DNA of 64,000 bases from Mauremys mutica (lineage: Eukaryota; Chordata; Testudines; Geoemydidae), in assembly GCF_020497125.1 (NCBI RefSeq), contig NC_059080.1, forward strand, positions 71,964,618 to 72,028,617, given 5' to 3'. Of this stretch, positions 1 to 13,010 are shown piece after piece. The position numbers were made by a program, and so were the translations under genes. Each line of letters begins with the position of its first letter. The stretch's first letter is position 1. The notes beneath the pieces are model-generated. The model had not been told where the DNA came from and made no database searches. It worked only from the letters and a program-made list of their open reading frames with translations.

Positions 1-389
1 TTATTCTAATGATATAATAATAGATTTATTTTTGTAACTTGAATGTATAGTGATGTTCTGTAAAACCATATTATTAAAATGTATTAATGTTAAAGAAGAA
101 TGATGTACAAAGATCTTCAAGTTTTTTTTAATTGTTAAACTAATAAAGTTTATGCTACTTAAATGGTCATTGATTCCTTCATCATAATATATATCTTAAA
201 AAGTATGAACTTTTTTAGAAGGTTAAAGATGCTAATTACACATGATTTATGTGCCATTATTCCAATCTCATTGTTAACCCATACTGGCAAAAGTACAAAA
301 ATCATGCACATATGTTGCAAGGCATACAAAGATGCTACCTAATAAAGTACATTTTTCATGTATGAATCAAAGCCTTTGTCTAAATTTAA

Positions 390-545
390 AATTTATACTG
401 GCATAGCTATGTTAATGGAGGGAGGTGGGGGAAATACCACACACCTGACCGACAAAGCTATGCCAACAAACCTCCAGTGTAGACACAGCTATGTTGATGG
501 ACGTGATTTTGTTGGCCTACCTAATGTTATTCGGGAAGACGGTGT
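390..545. repeat. MITE-like fragment
   Basis: The phrase GCATAGCTATGTTAATGG recurs in inverted form (CAAAGCTATGCCAAC), followed by AGTGTAGACACAGCTATG. The GTGTAGAC word is typical of the short DNA transposons in this window. Family and ends are not resolved. Confidence 0.4.
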
Positions 546-2722
546 TCCCACACAGGCAGAAATTCTGTTGGAAGAGGATGCAACCTTGACTCAGAATCTA
601 CTCTCTCAACAAAATTTGGACCAGAGGTCTGTGTATTGCACTCCTCTCATCAACAGTACAGCAAAAATGGGAAGAGAATCTATACCCTGGAAGCCCTTTT
701 GATTTCACTACTACATTGTATTCAACAGCTGGTAAAAATAATATTTGACTCCATCCAAACATAGGGGGCCAACGTATTCCTTGCTCAGGAGTTTTCCTGA
801 GCAAGGAATGAGTAAAAGCTAGGTAATGAGCTCTAGATCTGGACCAAGTTTATTTGTTTACTGTTTTACACGCTCTACAGATTACAGCATGCCTCTGTAC
901 TTATACTACAGGAAACTGTTTATTATAATTTACTTTCCAGTTAAGCAGATGAGGTAGCATATTTCTTTTCCATTAAAATACATTTGAATCAAAATGGTGA
1001 GGTACATAAACAAACAAAGATGGTCATTAATATTCCTGTTGGCAGTGGAAGCAATGACTACAGCCAATGGAGCTTTTAGCATATTCATGGCACTAGGCCT
1101 TTTATACATTCGTCTAAAAACATGCTTTGCATCTTGGAATACTAGATTATACAAACAGAATGAATTATAGATAAAAACAAACAGAAAATCACAAAGGGCA
1201 TGTTGTAAAGAGAAATAAAATTAAAGTTTCAGCTTTGCAAAAAGAAGGACAGAAGATCAGCCTTGTGGGAAATTGACACTATGGCTGAGTCACATTGAGC
1301 ATATAATTTTGGCAGTTGCTTGCTATATCACTACAAAAATCACCAAGTCATTTCAGGGTATGTCTCTCCGTGGATGAGGAAAATAGTGGCAAAAACATCC
1401 CACTCAACTCAGCATGCACCTCCCACAATCAAGTTAATTAAAACTACACTGTTCATATTGGTTCTGAATCAAAGTTTACAGTCTTAAATTGTAAGGCAAG
1501 AACATTTTTGTTTGAAAAACCAGTAAGGAGAAATAAATAAAATGACATTTTTATTCTCAATGGGGTAAAAAACGGTTCATAAATTAATTATATTTGGAAA
1601 TCAGAAACATAACTGATGCCTTGGCTGATTATCCGCAGTCTAGAATGACTTTTAAAGTAGTTTGGTTGCATGTAGAGGATCATAAATGTTAGGGCTGTTT
1701 ATTTTCCCCAGTATGTTCCAAAGAATTGAAAGACTTTTCTGTAGAAGTTAAAGAATAGTTATAGTTGTGAGCCCAAATTTGATCGGTAGCAAAGACTTAT
1801 GAAGGATATTGCTAATTCTAGTTCTTTCTGCCTGTAATACTTTGGTATATGACTTTTTCAGAAACTGACCTCTCTAGGGCTTCTCTAGGTCCAATAGCGC
1901 CACCTGCTGCTGGTAGTTAGCCATAAGCTACAGCGTGCTAGAAGCAGTTCCCATTGCAAGTTATTCCCTTAATAAATATCCTCCTATTATTACTATTCAT
2001 TGGTCTGTTTTCAGTATACTCTTTGCTATAACCGATGTATCTTAAAACTGAATTCCCTGGATCCTTGACTCATGCTGATTTGAATGGGGATTGATGGCAC
2101 AACACATTTCAGGAATGATCTCTAAATAACCTATTATTTTTTAACAGTATTACTTTATTGGCCAGAAAATGGGGGTTGGATATCTGCTTATTCTGTAGGA
2201 CCAACCAAAAAAAGGTTTCAATTTGAGAACCACATAAGACCATATTTCAGCCTCTTGGAACTGGTGTGATAAAGTACAGTGAGCAAAGAAATGGCCAGTG
2301 ATGGAGTGAATTCATAAATCTCTTTTTGACTCAATATATGTAACTGCCTCCCCATCTCCAAAAATGAAGTCTACACACCCTTTGACTGAATAGGCAAATA
2401 TGTTGGGGACATAATCTGAGCCCTTCTATTCCTGTGCATGTACAGGCCACAAACTCCTTTTTTGGGGGGTCAGGGGAGAACGGATACCCGCAAGATACCA
2501 GCTTCTTTTTTCAAGAAACAATTGTTAGACCCTTGATCAAGAAAAAAAATCTCTTCAGCTATCACCTAGGCTCAAACTTTCATTTTTGGAGACAGATTGT
2601 TGGGACAGCTGTGGCCCTAGTTAGTGTTAGAGCATATCATAAACTGTACCAGTTGTGATCACTGATGATCACCATTCCTGATTCTTTTAGATATGTTACC
2701 TGACTTAGTTATCACTGATCAT

Positions 2723-3520
2723 TGTAGCCTGCAGAACATAAATATTGTATCCAGCGGCAATGCAAGGAACCTACAGGCCCAAACCCCGTAAGACTCAGCT
2801 TGAGCACTTAGCATGAGGCTTTAGACCTACAAACCTTAACATAAGTAAGTTAACCAGTAAAATCACTGAGTTATAGGGGAACCTAAGATAAGATTTTTGC
2901 TTGGTTTACAGTTGCAATTTTGCTAATAGTGCATGAAATAAACAGGTATTTTAAGTATTTTGGGATAAGAACATCTGCAAACATATAATTGCAAGATTGT
3001 TATGGCAACAAATTGACAATGGATATGAGATATGACAATGGACTTGGGATAATTAATATGCTAACCTATAGGCTACAGACACCCCAAGATTATCAGAATG
3101 AGGAATTTAGTTTTGGATAGAGGAAGCAGAATATTTGTATGCATATTCATGGCAGCCACTCGACCCTATAATAGGCCCAACCACCACAGAAGCTAGAGAG
3201 TTCTCAGGACCTTGACCATCAGACTAGCTTAGCATCCCAGAGATCAGATAGGACCCTGCCTTCCCACCTCTAGGTCTCCATGAGAATTGTGAGAGTACGC
3301 ATATGGGATGATGTGGGACGTCTGCCTCATGTTGCAGTCTCATTTGGTTTGGAACATTTGTGTTTTTACTGACTGTATTAATAAAAGTATTAAAATCTCA
3401 GCTCTGCTCCGAGCATGTGTGTCAGTGTTTTGCATGTCAAGGTCCTCAACAAGAAACTGAATTTGAAATTGAACTTAATCTTTCTGTTGTGCATGACTCC
3501 GGGGCGGGAACCTGGCAAAC
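2723..3520 (+). repeat. LTR-like repeat, probable solo LTR
   Basis: The stretch begins TGTAGCCTGC, has a TATA-like CTATAATAGGCCC near 3165, and a TAATAAAAG polyadenylation signal near 3378 followed by a short U5-like tail. No internal coding region flanks it. Ends and target duplication could not be fixed, so the class is uncertain. Confidence 0.35.
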
Positions 3521-3719
3521 CTCAAGAAGTTTAATTGTTTTCTCAATTGGGAGTTAACTGGAAACTCTAAAGGAAAATGAATATAATCAATATCCACTCA
3601 ACAAATCAGGCAACACCATGAGGTGTGTTTTCTCCCCTACAAAGCCTAGCACTAATAGATGGAGACCCTCAAGTGATTCCATTCCTTTCTCCTTAAGAGG
3701 ACCAAGAGGGTAGTCTTAG

Positions 3720-4940
3720 ACAATTATTCATTTCCCTCAAGGGCTCCCCCATGCAGAGACATAGAGAGTTCCATTCTGTCCCCTCTCCTGTTCAATGATC
3801 ATTTGGGCTTTTAGGAGGTTAGAAATACCAGCTGTGGTGTCTATAGTATGCAGATGACATCCAACTTAATATTTCTCTCTCTTCTAGCACAGCCAGTGCA
3901 GCTGAATGACTTGTTTCATGTCTAACAGAGATTGAGGTGTTGATGAGGATTAGTTGATTGAGGTTCAACCCAGAAAAGTCAAAGGTGATGCTTATAAGGT
4001 GTGGGATGCAATCTAAAGAAATAGCAAAGATATCAGCACCCCAGTTGAGAGAGTAAGCCTACCATTTCTTATGCAGGCTTACAAACTAGTAATCTAGTTG
4101 GAGTTCAGAAGCTGATGGATGTTACAAGTTTCAGCACTTAACCAAAAAGCAACTCATTGTGTGTGCTTGGCAAAAAGGTTGTAACTTTTCCTTTCAGATA
4201 CAGATCTCATCAAGCGTTTGTCATATCAAGACTGCATTGCATTACCGTAATACACTCTAAATGGGGTGACATACCTTAAGACCATTCTAAAATTTCAGGA
4301 TACATCTGCCTGGCTATTTGGCCATATTTATCATAGGCAGAATGTTACATCTGTTCTGTGTGATTGGCACTGATATCAAATGATTTCTGACTGAGGTTTA
4401 ATGCATTCATTTTTAGAGCTGCAAAAAAAAGGTTTGAAATCTGAAATGTTCTGACAAAAAAATTATCCTTTTTTCATTATTTTCGTGAAAAAATGTCGTT
4501 TTTCTACCATCTACAGAGCTTGTCAAAAAAACTGAGCTTTGAAATTTTTCAATGAAAAAGGCCATTGTTGGCAAAAATAATGCCCATGTTCTGAGTTTTA
4601 ACCTATAAAACTTTAAATGGTGATGCCTTGCTCTCCCTATAGACTGATTCTTTATGTGGTTCTATGCCACTACAACAATAAAGGCTAGTAATGATTACAT
4701 GAATGGGACCTACTGATTGGGCATTCTCAGTGAGGTTTCTTCACCCCTGGAAAATACTTCTCCTTTGGTCTGCCAAGGCTTGAATTTAATGACTGCCAGA
4801 GCTTGCATCAAGACTTATATTGGGCATTTGGTTTTCCAAAGATTTGAAGGTGGAGTGGTGGGTATTGAATGGGGTTTTGAAGTTGAGGGTTGACAGACCC
4901 TATTTGATAGCACTGAACCAATTTTGTTTCTTTTTTATTT
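3720..4940 (+). mobile_element. Degenerate L2/CR1-like LINE fragment
   Basis: The codons for YADDIQLNI at 3847-3873 match the reverse-transcriptase active-site motif of non-LTR elements. Downstream the sequence FNPEKSKVM can be read in pieces, and the 3' part ends near TTTTTGTAAAATGG. Stops and frameshifts are frequent. A short A/T-rich insertion at about 4415-4590 interrupts it. Confidence 0.6.
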
Positions 4941-6271
4941 TTTTGTAAAATGGTACAGGTCAAAGATCTATATAAATAGGTTCATTGCAAATTATAATGC
5001 ACACATCTCCATGAATGAAACACAGAATACATCAACAGATCATCACTTCTTCCAAAGCAGTCAGATACAACAGTCAATGTAGATCTTTAGGTCTATGTAA
5101 TATAACGTAACATATTAACAGATGGAGAAAAGAGAGAGAAGATGGGAAAAACAGGGAGAAAGAGGAAAGGGAGAAGTATACTGCCTTCCTCCTTTTTAGT
5201 GAACATTCTAGTTCATATGCTTTATCTTCCACATGATTTTTGGTTGAACTACTCTTATAAAGTTTCAAAATTTTTGAACCCGTGCTTTAGGAGTGTTAAT
5301 AAATGCAATTAAAAAACTAAACAAATAAAATTATCCATACTAAATTAAATAATTCTTCTTACTAAATAAAGAACGGGCACATATTCACATTATGATGTCC
5401 CCTACTAAGTTTTTAATGTATTATTATGTAAGAAGCTTACGTGATTTAGAAAGCTGTAGTTCTGAAAGAAAAATTTTAAATTTAGAAGGAAATAAATTAA
5501 AAAATTAAACTAGCTTAAGAAATAGGAAACATGTGTACTTGAAGGGACAACCACTACAGTAAGGCCCTAAACTGGAAAGTAGCATTTATTTCTAAAATGG
5601 TCTTGTCGTAATTGTGTGTATATTATCTCAAGTATTTTAAAAACTTTATTGTTCAAGTCTGAAGAAGCTGTTCCATTCTTCCAGATGTTACTACTGTCAT
5701 GGATATATATATTTTAGCAGTTCAATTATTATCATCGCAGTTCAAACTATAATTTTCTGTCAATGTAATGTGCTTTTGTTTTGAGTTTAAATTAGTAAAT
5801 GCTAGCAGCTGAGCTATTATTTAATTCCCCAAACGTGCCAACTTTTCTATGCACAGAAGGCTAACAGATGTTAATATTTGCTCAACAGCCACCACTACTT
5901 TTATCTCCCAAGTGAATATTAAATATTCACAGTTAATCTAGGTTTTTACTGTGCTCTAAAATGTTTGTTGTTAAAAAACGTATATATACACAAGACATTT
6001 TCCATATAGACTAATGGAGAATATGTGGCCTAATTCAAAGAAACACAGACTAGACTGGTAAAAATGACACCCCAACAACAGAATTTAGCAGAAAGTTTTA
6101 TTATTCTTTCCTTTGCATGTTATTTTGTCTAGAGGAACTATCAGACCACAAAGTGATCAATGAAATTCCTATGATCTCTGCTATAGTCCTTCAATATAGT
6201 ATTGTCAAAGGGAAAGAGAAGTGAAGTCAACAGTAATCAGGTACAGTAAGGAAGAACAATATAACATAAAA

Positions 6272-6885
6272 ACATCAGAATGGCCATAGTGGGTCAGACC
6301 AATGGTCCATCTAGCTCAGTATCCTGTGTCTTCCGACAGTGGCCAATGCTAGAGACTTCAGCGGGAATGAACAGAACAGGGCAATTAACTAGTGATCCAT
6401 CCCTAGTCATCTAGTCCCAGTATGCAGCAGTCAGAGGCTTAGGGACACCCAGAGAGTCGAATTGCATCCCTGACAATCTTGGCTAACAACCAGTGATGGA
6501 CCTATCCTCCATGAACTTATCTAATTATTTTTTTAGTCCAGTTATAGTTTTGGCCTTCACAACATCCCTTGGCAATGAGTTCCACAGGTTGACTATGCAT
6601 TGTGTGAAGAAATACTGTTATAGATTTTTTTAAACATGCTGCCTATTTGTTTGATTGGGTGATCTCTGGTTCTTGTGTTATGTGATGGGGTAAATAACAC
6701 TTCCTTATTCACTTTCTCCACACCAGTCATGATTTTATAGACCTCTATCATATCCTTCTTCAGTGTCACTTTTCCAAGCTGAACAGTCCCAGTCTTTCAA
6801 ATTTCTCCTCATATGAAGCTGTTCCATAACCCTAATCATTTTTGTTACCCTTCACTGTATGTATCTTTTTGATTTTCAACATTAC
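6272..6885 (-). mobile_element. L3/CR1-type LINE fragment
   Basis: The stretch starts with GGCCATAGTGGGTCAGACC and continues with a long segment of the same type as the better-preserved copy at 19070. It includes CTCCACACCAGTCATGATTTT and CCTCTATCATATCC, common in the 3' region of CR1/L3 elements read on the opposite strand. It is highly diverged, hence old. Confidence 0.7.
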
Positions 6886-7694
6886 TCAAGTAGATCTGCC
6901 TTGTTTCTACCCAAGCTCATATATGGTTATGCTTAGATGAATCGGTGGCACCATTTTAAAATTTCTGAATAAGTCATTACACAGACTAACATACATGGTG
7001 AGAACGGTGTAAGATTACATAAAACCTTAAAAACAACAGAGCTGCGTGGACTGCACAAACCGGATTGCACAGGTCTGCAGATTCACATGAAGATTTGGGT
7101 TCACCGCTTATTGCAACTCAGCTCTCTTCAGTGAAGCCTCTGCTTTCCCTCCTCTTTCTACTCTCAAGACAGGCTATAGTCCTCGGGGGAAGCTGTGTAC
7201 CCATTCTACTGATCTTTTACCTAAATATTTAAGAAATTGCCAATACAACACTAAGGAGATCATTCATGTGAACATATATCAATTAATGCTTTTGTTTCAA
7301 AAGGGGGTGTGTTTATATTTTGAGATCACTAGTGAAGAAAAGCATTCCTTGATGGTGAAAGTTAAGTTGGTTTTGTTGTGATGAAATATAAAATTACTTT
7401 ATACTTGATAAGAATAAATGTTTGTTATCTGGGCAGTGTTTGATTCCTTTCATCTTTAATTAATTATTTCTTTGCTTTTCAGATCTTCAGTTTTGTAAAT
7501 GACGTGACAGACAAGTACACTGTTATTACTTAGTAACCTTTACCAGCTTTTGAAACATATAGACATGCATGCACGCACATGCACACAGTGGAATTAGTAC
7601 TGAAATACTAGTCTAAACATATTAGCTATGTATTTGTCCTACCCCATTTAATCTTTACTCTTTAAATAAGGTTTTTGATAATGTTTCACCTTAC

Positions 7695-7840
7695 CTCAGA
7701 TGGTTTTGTGATACATTTTCCTTTTCCCAAACACTGAAAGTCATCTGAGTGGCTTCCCACAGGCATGCACGTGCTGACTTTTACTACCACAGTTAAGCGT
7801 AAAGCCACAATGCATTTAGTAACTGAATCATTCACAAAAC
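7695..7840 (-). CDS. DNER: DNER exon: end of linker domain and start of third EGF repeat
   Basis: This 146-bp exon completes a glycine codon and encodes 48 residues: FVNDSVTKCIVALRL, then VVVKVSTCMP, and finally CLGKGKCITKPSE. The acceptor is CTTTTCAG and the donor is GAG followed by GTAAGG, leaving in phase 0. The cysteines in STCMP, FQCLG and GKCIT begin an EGF repeat whose remaining cysteines must lie in the next exon. I looked for that exon between 1 and 7694 and did not find it, so it should lie beyond the low-coordinate edge of the window. One serine that I recall in mammalian DNER (VTKS) is a cysteine here, which would be an extra unpaired cysteine if real. Confidence 0.93.
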
Positions 7841-8588
7841 CTGAAAAGAAACAGAGATTAAAGGTTTTTAATTTAAAATAAAAAATTCTAATGAACAGTT
7901 ATTATTAGTAAAGTAAAAAATATTGAATACAAAGAAACTATTGTTCAAATTTCACCCTCATTCACTTCTCATGAAACCCCACTGAAAGCTTACATGGGAT
8001 TTAAGTTAGGCTTGAATTTGTCCACGTTACTGATCAAGTTGACTGACAAATGGAAGACATTCCAGAGTCAAGATGCATCATTAGAGTGTCATTCAGCACT
8101 CCTTCCTCTGGCAAAACTCCCATTTCACCTCAAAGAATGAATGAATAATTTGCTTAATATGGCCTTAAATAAAAAGTACTAAACCTGGCCCTTAAAGTTG
8201 ATCTTCAATTTGCCTTGTTTCCAATAAAACTATATTTTAGTTTAAGTACCATAAAATATATAACAGACAACTACAATAGCTTAGGAGAGTAGGCTAAAGT
8301 GATGAAATAAAAGCCTAGTTTTCCTTGATTTTGTCTCAGTTTTTAATGGTAACATGAAAGCAAAGCCAACAAAGTGAACAAATTAGGTTAAAAATTAACT
8401 TAAATAATCAATCTGTAGCATGGAAAATTTAGTTTGAACAGAGTTAATAAGCACATCATTGAAACAACACAACATAAATTTCAATGAATCAGTAACAACT
8501 CAAATGTTTCCTAGTAGCATTTTAGTTCAAAGCTGCACAGCTTTACCCTCTACTTGAAGGCATTACTCTTCTTCAATGTAACATGAGA

Positions 8589-8665
8589 ACTTTTGAACAC
8601 CAAATCCAATCAATTCCAAAACTTCGGGGACAGTTCTAGGCATCACTAGACTGAACCTATTGATT
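8589..8665 (+). repeat. 77-bp direct repeat, copy A
   Basis: It is identical to 9643-9719 except for one base (GGGGACAGTTC here, GGGGACTGTTC there). The starts are 1,054 bp apart. The shared block begins at ACTTTTGAACACC and ends at CCTATTGATT; flanking bases differ on both sides. Confidence 0.9.
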
Positions 8666-8865
8666 TTGCTGAAAATCGAAAAAACTGGAAGGGAGAAATG
8701 GAGACCCAAGTTGTCCCCACCATCTGGTCAGCAGGACGAGAACCTTCAAGTACTCTGCAATTATCTACAGATCAAATAGTTGATGGCAGCCATTAACACC
8801 TTTCATAATAACAGTGCCTCCATATCAGCTCTATGCACCCCTCAGGTGACAGGCTCTAGCTTCCT

Positions 8866-9600
8866 ACACCTCACTCTGGGTAGAACACCACAGTCCTACC
8901 ACACAGACTGGATCTCCGTCTTGCAGCCCTCCTATTTACCAATCACGTTAATCTGAAAGGCCAAACTGGTTTTGGCACCTGTACACTCATTTTCTCCAGG
9001 AGACTATGACAGAATAAGTTTGCAGTGACGAAGAAACAGCTTTTTCAGAACAAAGTAGTATTTATTTGCCAAAACGTGCACCACATGCATAGCAAATGGG
9101 TTAAAACAATAGAGTCCTACAGGGATTTTAACTTCTCTATAAATATCTCAGGTAGGTCCAGCCTATTCCAGACTACCCTTCTGAGTTTGAGAGTTAGTTT
9201 TTATTCCCACAGACCCTCTTTCCATGTCTCAATCAGCCTGGGTGTCAGCCTCAGTCTGCTGACAACCTTTCCTCTCCTTTCCTACCCTTTCGGCAGCAGC
9301 AAATCTTTAACTGACCAGTGTCTTCTGATCTCTGGTCTCAGCCTGGAGAAAACAGCTGTATAATCTTGTTGGCACCAGGCAGGCAGCCTCTTTACAGCAA
9401 GTAACCTACCTATTGTGTTTGAGTGTTTGCTGGGATGCTCCTTACCTAGGTCATAATTTTGTCTTTCCTGCTTGATTTCTCCAACACCTCCTTTTGATCT
9501 CACCTCACAGTATGTAACCCATCACAAACAGAGAGGAATGCACAATAGTCATAAATACAATACAGCTATCTCCTATTTTGTTACAGGGTGGAGGGGAAAA
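8866..9600 (-). repeat. Unclassified interspersed repeat, possibly LTR-like
   Basis: The content resembles LTR-type repeats read on the minus strand, with a T-rich region near 9050 (GTATTTATTTGCC). Boundaries were not found. It fills most of the space between the two 77-bp repeats. Confidence 0.25.
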
Positions 9601-9642
9601 TGAGGCACACAAAGGCCCCGGCATGAGGGATCCCTGAAATAG

Positions 9643-9719
9643 ACTTTTGAACACCAAATCCAATCAATTCCAAAACTTCGGGGACTGTTCTAGGCATCAC
9701 TAGACTGAACCTATTGATT
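9643..9719 (+). repeat. 77-bp direct repeat, copy B
   Basis: The partner of the block at 8589-8665, with one substitution. The near-identity implies a recent duplication or recent gene conversion compared with the heavily decayed repeats around it. Confidence 0.9.
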
Positions 9720-9959
9720 GCAGGGAGGATGGCACACAGGCAGCTTGTGCAATGGAGGTATAAAGAAGCCCCAGGTCTGTGAAATGAGCTCAGCCTATAG
9801 AAGCAACAAACTGTGCAATCTTCTGGTTCTAATTTTCCAGCGAAAACATACCGTTCCATATACATTTCTCTCCTTTTAATACAATTCTCCTTCTGTTGCA
9901 TATTAAAAACCCAGGTGTGTATCTGTAAGGCATTGTTATGAAATAAATTGATTTGACAA

Positions 9960-10450
9960 TATCACAGCCATTTTGTGCACTCAGCCACCATTAACTGGAA
10001 GCGAGAACACCACACTGTTAGAAATAACTTGAGCTTTGTATAAGCACAGGAAATAGCTGCAGCTGCAGTTTTGCTGATAAGGATGGAAAATAAAATTGGA
10101 AGAATCATGAGAATGGGCAAAAGTGTGGATAGCTGACCTTGGATTTGTGTGTTCCTGATTATGAGTTTTTGCTGATGTTATGACTAGGAGTTGCTTGCTG
10201 ATGTTAGGAAAACTATTAGTTTGCAAAGGGTTACTATGAGTTATTAGCTTTGTTTTGAGCAACCTATAAAAAGATCAGTCAGTGTGTGTAATTTGGAGAA
10301 GTCTGAAGAGCTTTTCTATGAGCTAGGAGGCTGACATCCAACTCCCTAGAGGCTAGGAGGAAGGCTGGCCCCCACAAACCTGCTGCTGACCACTCAACAC
10401 CATCTCAGACTTTGGGTAACTATATCTGGGTTGCTCTGGACTATTGCTAT
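9960..10450 (+). repeat. Unclassified LTR-like repeat
   Basis: It carries a TATA-box-like CCTATAAAAAGATCAG near 10262 followed by a GC-richer leader-like stretch. There is no coding content. The LTR reading is an inference from this layout only. Confidence 0.25.
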
Positions 10451-11479
10451 TTTAGATGTGTGCTTTAGATGCCCTGGGTCCAAACATTTGGATACATGAG
10501 GGAGCATCCACACAACCACACTGGGCGCTGCTATGTAAAGAGCTCTGACATTGTATGTCAAGTGCATGTGCAGGAGAGGGTGAAAGATTTTGAGGTGAAA
10601 GCACTCTCATTCGTACTGATCATTTATCAGATGGAGGAGCTGTGGACCCCACTGATTTATTTCCTGGCACTGCCTGGAGATAGGAACATAATAGCATAGT
10701 TTCAGGTTGAGAAAACTCTGGGCAATGGCATATATTGGTACTATTTGAAAACAAGCTATAACACAGGAATGGAAATGGCAGCATGACTTTGTTTTTAGGT
10801 GGAAAGGCGTTGCTGATCGAGGGATATTTGAAAACCTCATTCAGCATTCACTCCATCATCAATCTACAAACCTGGTAAAAACACTTTGAAAAGCTTCCAA
10901 AGTGTTTGGCAGAAAATCTGAAGTGCACTTTCACAGGTAAATACATTTATAAGACCCTTTTGGAACAAGTTTATTTTCCTCCATTTCTTCAGGTGAACCC
11001 TCCCAACTTGCAGGAGACACAACTGGGGGACCCTCAATGGAGAAAAGACAGGGGATGCCTCCTTAATATGTCACAGGGGCAACGGGTCTGCTGCTGCTGC
11101 TTCCATTCAGTAAGGAGGAAGGGACAGGACAATTTGCAGGCTATTGTCTCTCTCTTTGCAGAAGACAACTGCAGGTAAGGGGAGGGCACCTGCAAGGATG
11201 GAGGAGAAATTTGCTAGCAGAGGAAGGGAGCCTCTACAGATTCTAGACGTTTAGCAGAACTGCCCTATTTTGAGGCTTGGAGAATTAAGATATTCATATT
11301 TATATCATCTAAAATTTCTCTGGATTTGCATAGGAAATGCCCTTCCCTTGCCCCAAGGAAATCCTTTAGTATCTTCTTTTCAGACTTAACCTAGGATGTT
11401 GTTGTTTTTTTTTAAATGCTGGTATTTCTGCATTATTAACACATGAATACTAATACTGTCTATATGGATCCCTCTCCTG

Positions 11480-13010
11480 AACATGCACTTGACCTATGTG
11501 ATGTGTGATGTTGCACTCTATATGATTTTATGAAACTATGCTAATGAGTGTGAACATGATGTAACCGGAATATGCTTCATGCAAAAAGTCTCTTGTAAGA
11601 TATCATTACAAAGCTTATAATCTACTGAGTGTGGTCATCCTATTTGTATAAATGTATCATTCTTGTATCTGAAACTAGAAATCTGAAATATAACTCTGAG
11701 GGTCTATTGTAATTATGCAAAGTGTGGCCCATTAATGGTGGTTTGGAATCTTGATGGCTCCCATCAAGTAGGACAAATGGTTGTAAATGGCTCCGTTTAC
11801 TTGCAAGCCTTCTTGTGAGTCAGGCCAGGAAGAATGAAGGCTTGGGGTCTCACAGGACATGTGACCATGTCACCTGGTACTGGAATCCATCTTAAACCTG
11901 GTGCTTTTCTATTTATAACAGGGGTCTCAAACTCAAATCACCACGAGGGCCACATGAGGACTAGTACATTGGCCTGAGGCCCGCATCACTGACACCTTTT
12001 CATATAAAGGTACAAAAGCCCCACCCCGCCCTCCCCCATTCCACCCTTTCCATGAGGCCCCACCCCTGCCCCACCTCTTCCCAGCCCGCATTCCAACCCC
12101 TTCCCCAAAGTCCCCACCCTAACTCTGCCCCCTCCCTGCCCTTATTCCAATCCCTTCCCCAAATCCCCACCCCTGCCCCGCCTCCTCCTCTCCCCTCCTG
12201 GAAAGCGCAAAGTGCCGACGAACAACTGTAACTCCATGGGCTGCATGTGGCCCGCGTGTTCGAGACCCCTGATTTAGAAGGAGGGGTGGGGACACAGAGA
12301 GACAAAAGATTCCCGCCTTGTGCCAAAGCTATATAAGGGGGTGGTACAGAACAAAGGAGGTTCCAGTCATGAGAAATTCCCTATAGTTACCACATGAGCT
12401 GGAGCTAACAAGAACTGGACCAGTGGAAAGGATTGGGCCCAGATTAGGAAGGAGTCCAGTCTGTGAAAGAAGCTTATTGGAACATCACTGTGGTTGAGAT
12501 TTCATCTGTATTCAGTTTCCTACTGTATTAGGCTTAGATTTGTGTGTTTTATTTTATTTTGCTTGGTAACTTACTTTGTTCTGTCTGTTATTACTTGGAA
12601 CCACTTAAATCCTACTTTTTATAGTTAATAAAATCGCTTTTGCTTATAAATTAACCCAGAGTAATTAATTAATTCCTGGGGGAGCAAACAGCTATACATA
12701 TCTCTCTGTCAGTGTTATAGAGGATGGATAATTTATGAGCTTTATACAGAGTAAAATGGATTTATTTGTGGTATGGATACCACTGGTTGCTGGGTGTCTG
12801 GGTGCTAGAGACAGGAGCACTTCTTAAGCTGTTTCCAGTTAAGTCTGCAGCTTTTGGGGGAAGTGATTCAGACCTGGGTCTGTTTGCAGCAGGCTAGCTC
12901 AACAAGACAGGGTACTGAAGTCCCAAGCTGGCAGGGAAAACAGGCTCGGGGTAGTCTCAGCACATCAGGTGGCAGTCCCAAGGGGGTCTCTGTGACCCAA
13001 CCCATCATAA
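11480..13010 (+). repeat. Long LTR-like interspersed repeat, split by a hAT element
   Basis: The stretch contains a TATA box (GCTATATAAGGGGG, near 12329), a polyadenylation signal (TTAATAAAATCGC, near 12626) and a distal segment ending GTGACCCAACCCATCATAACA. This order is that of an LTR. A 353-bp hAT element sits inside at 11919-12271. I know this repeat type from turtle sequence but cannot name the family, and the terminal duplication was not found. Confidence 0.45.
11919..12271. mobile_element. Non-autonomous hAT element
   Basis: The terminal inverted repeats are CAGGGGTCTCAAACTC and, at the far end, GTTCGAGACCCCTG. The flanking 8-mers are ATTTATAA (11911-11918) and ATTTAGAA (12272-12279), seven of eight matching, as expected for a hAT target duplication. 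The interior is C-rich and non-coding. It is inserted in the LTR-like repeat, so it is younger than that repeat. Confidence 0.85.

Larger units (their letters stand above)
1..7694 (-). other. Part of DNER intron 5
   Basis: Intronic sequence downstream of the 7695-7840 exon, running off the low-coordinate edge. It holds a MITE-like fragment, an LTR-like repeat and two LINE fragments. Stretches 1-389, 546-2722, 4941-6271 and 6886-7694 show no exon or nameable repeat. The next DNER exon was sought and not found. Confidence 0.75.

Noticed and set aside
1..7694. Search for the next DNER exon (rest of EGF repeat 3)
   Set aside because: No minus-strand segment with the expected cysteine spacing and splice sites was found.
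9025..9363. 112-codon frame rich in serine and leucine
   Set aside because: No family motif; it lies in an LTR-like repeat and its antisense is also open.
12000..12326. 108-codon frame rich in glycine and tryptophan
   Set aside because: It is the antisense of the C-rich hAT interior with repeated CCCCACCC words; the composition explains the absence of stops.
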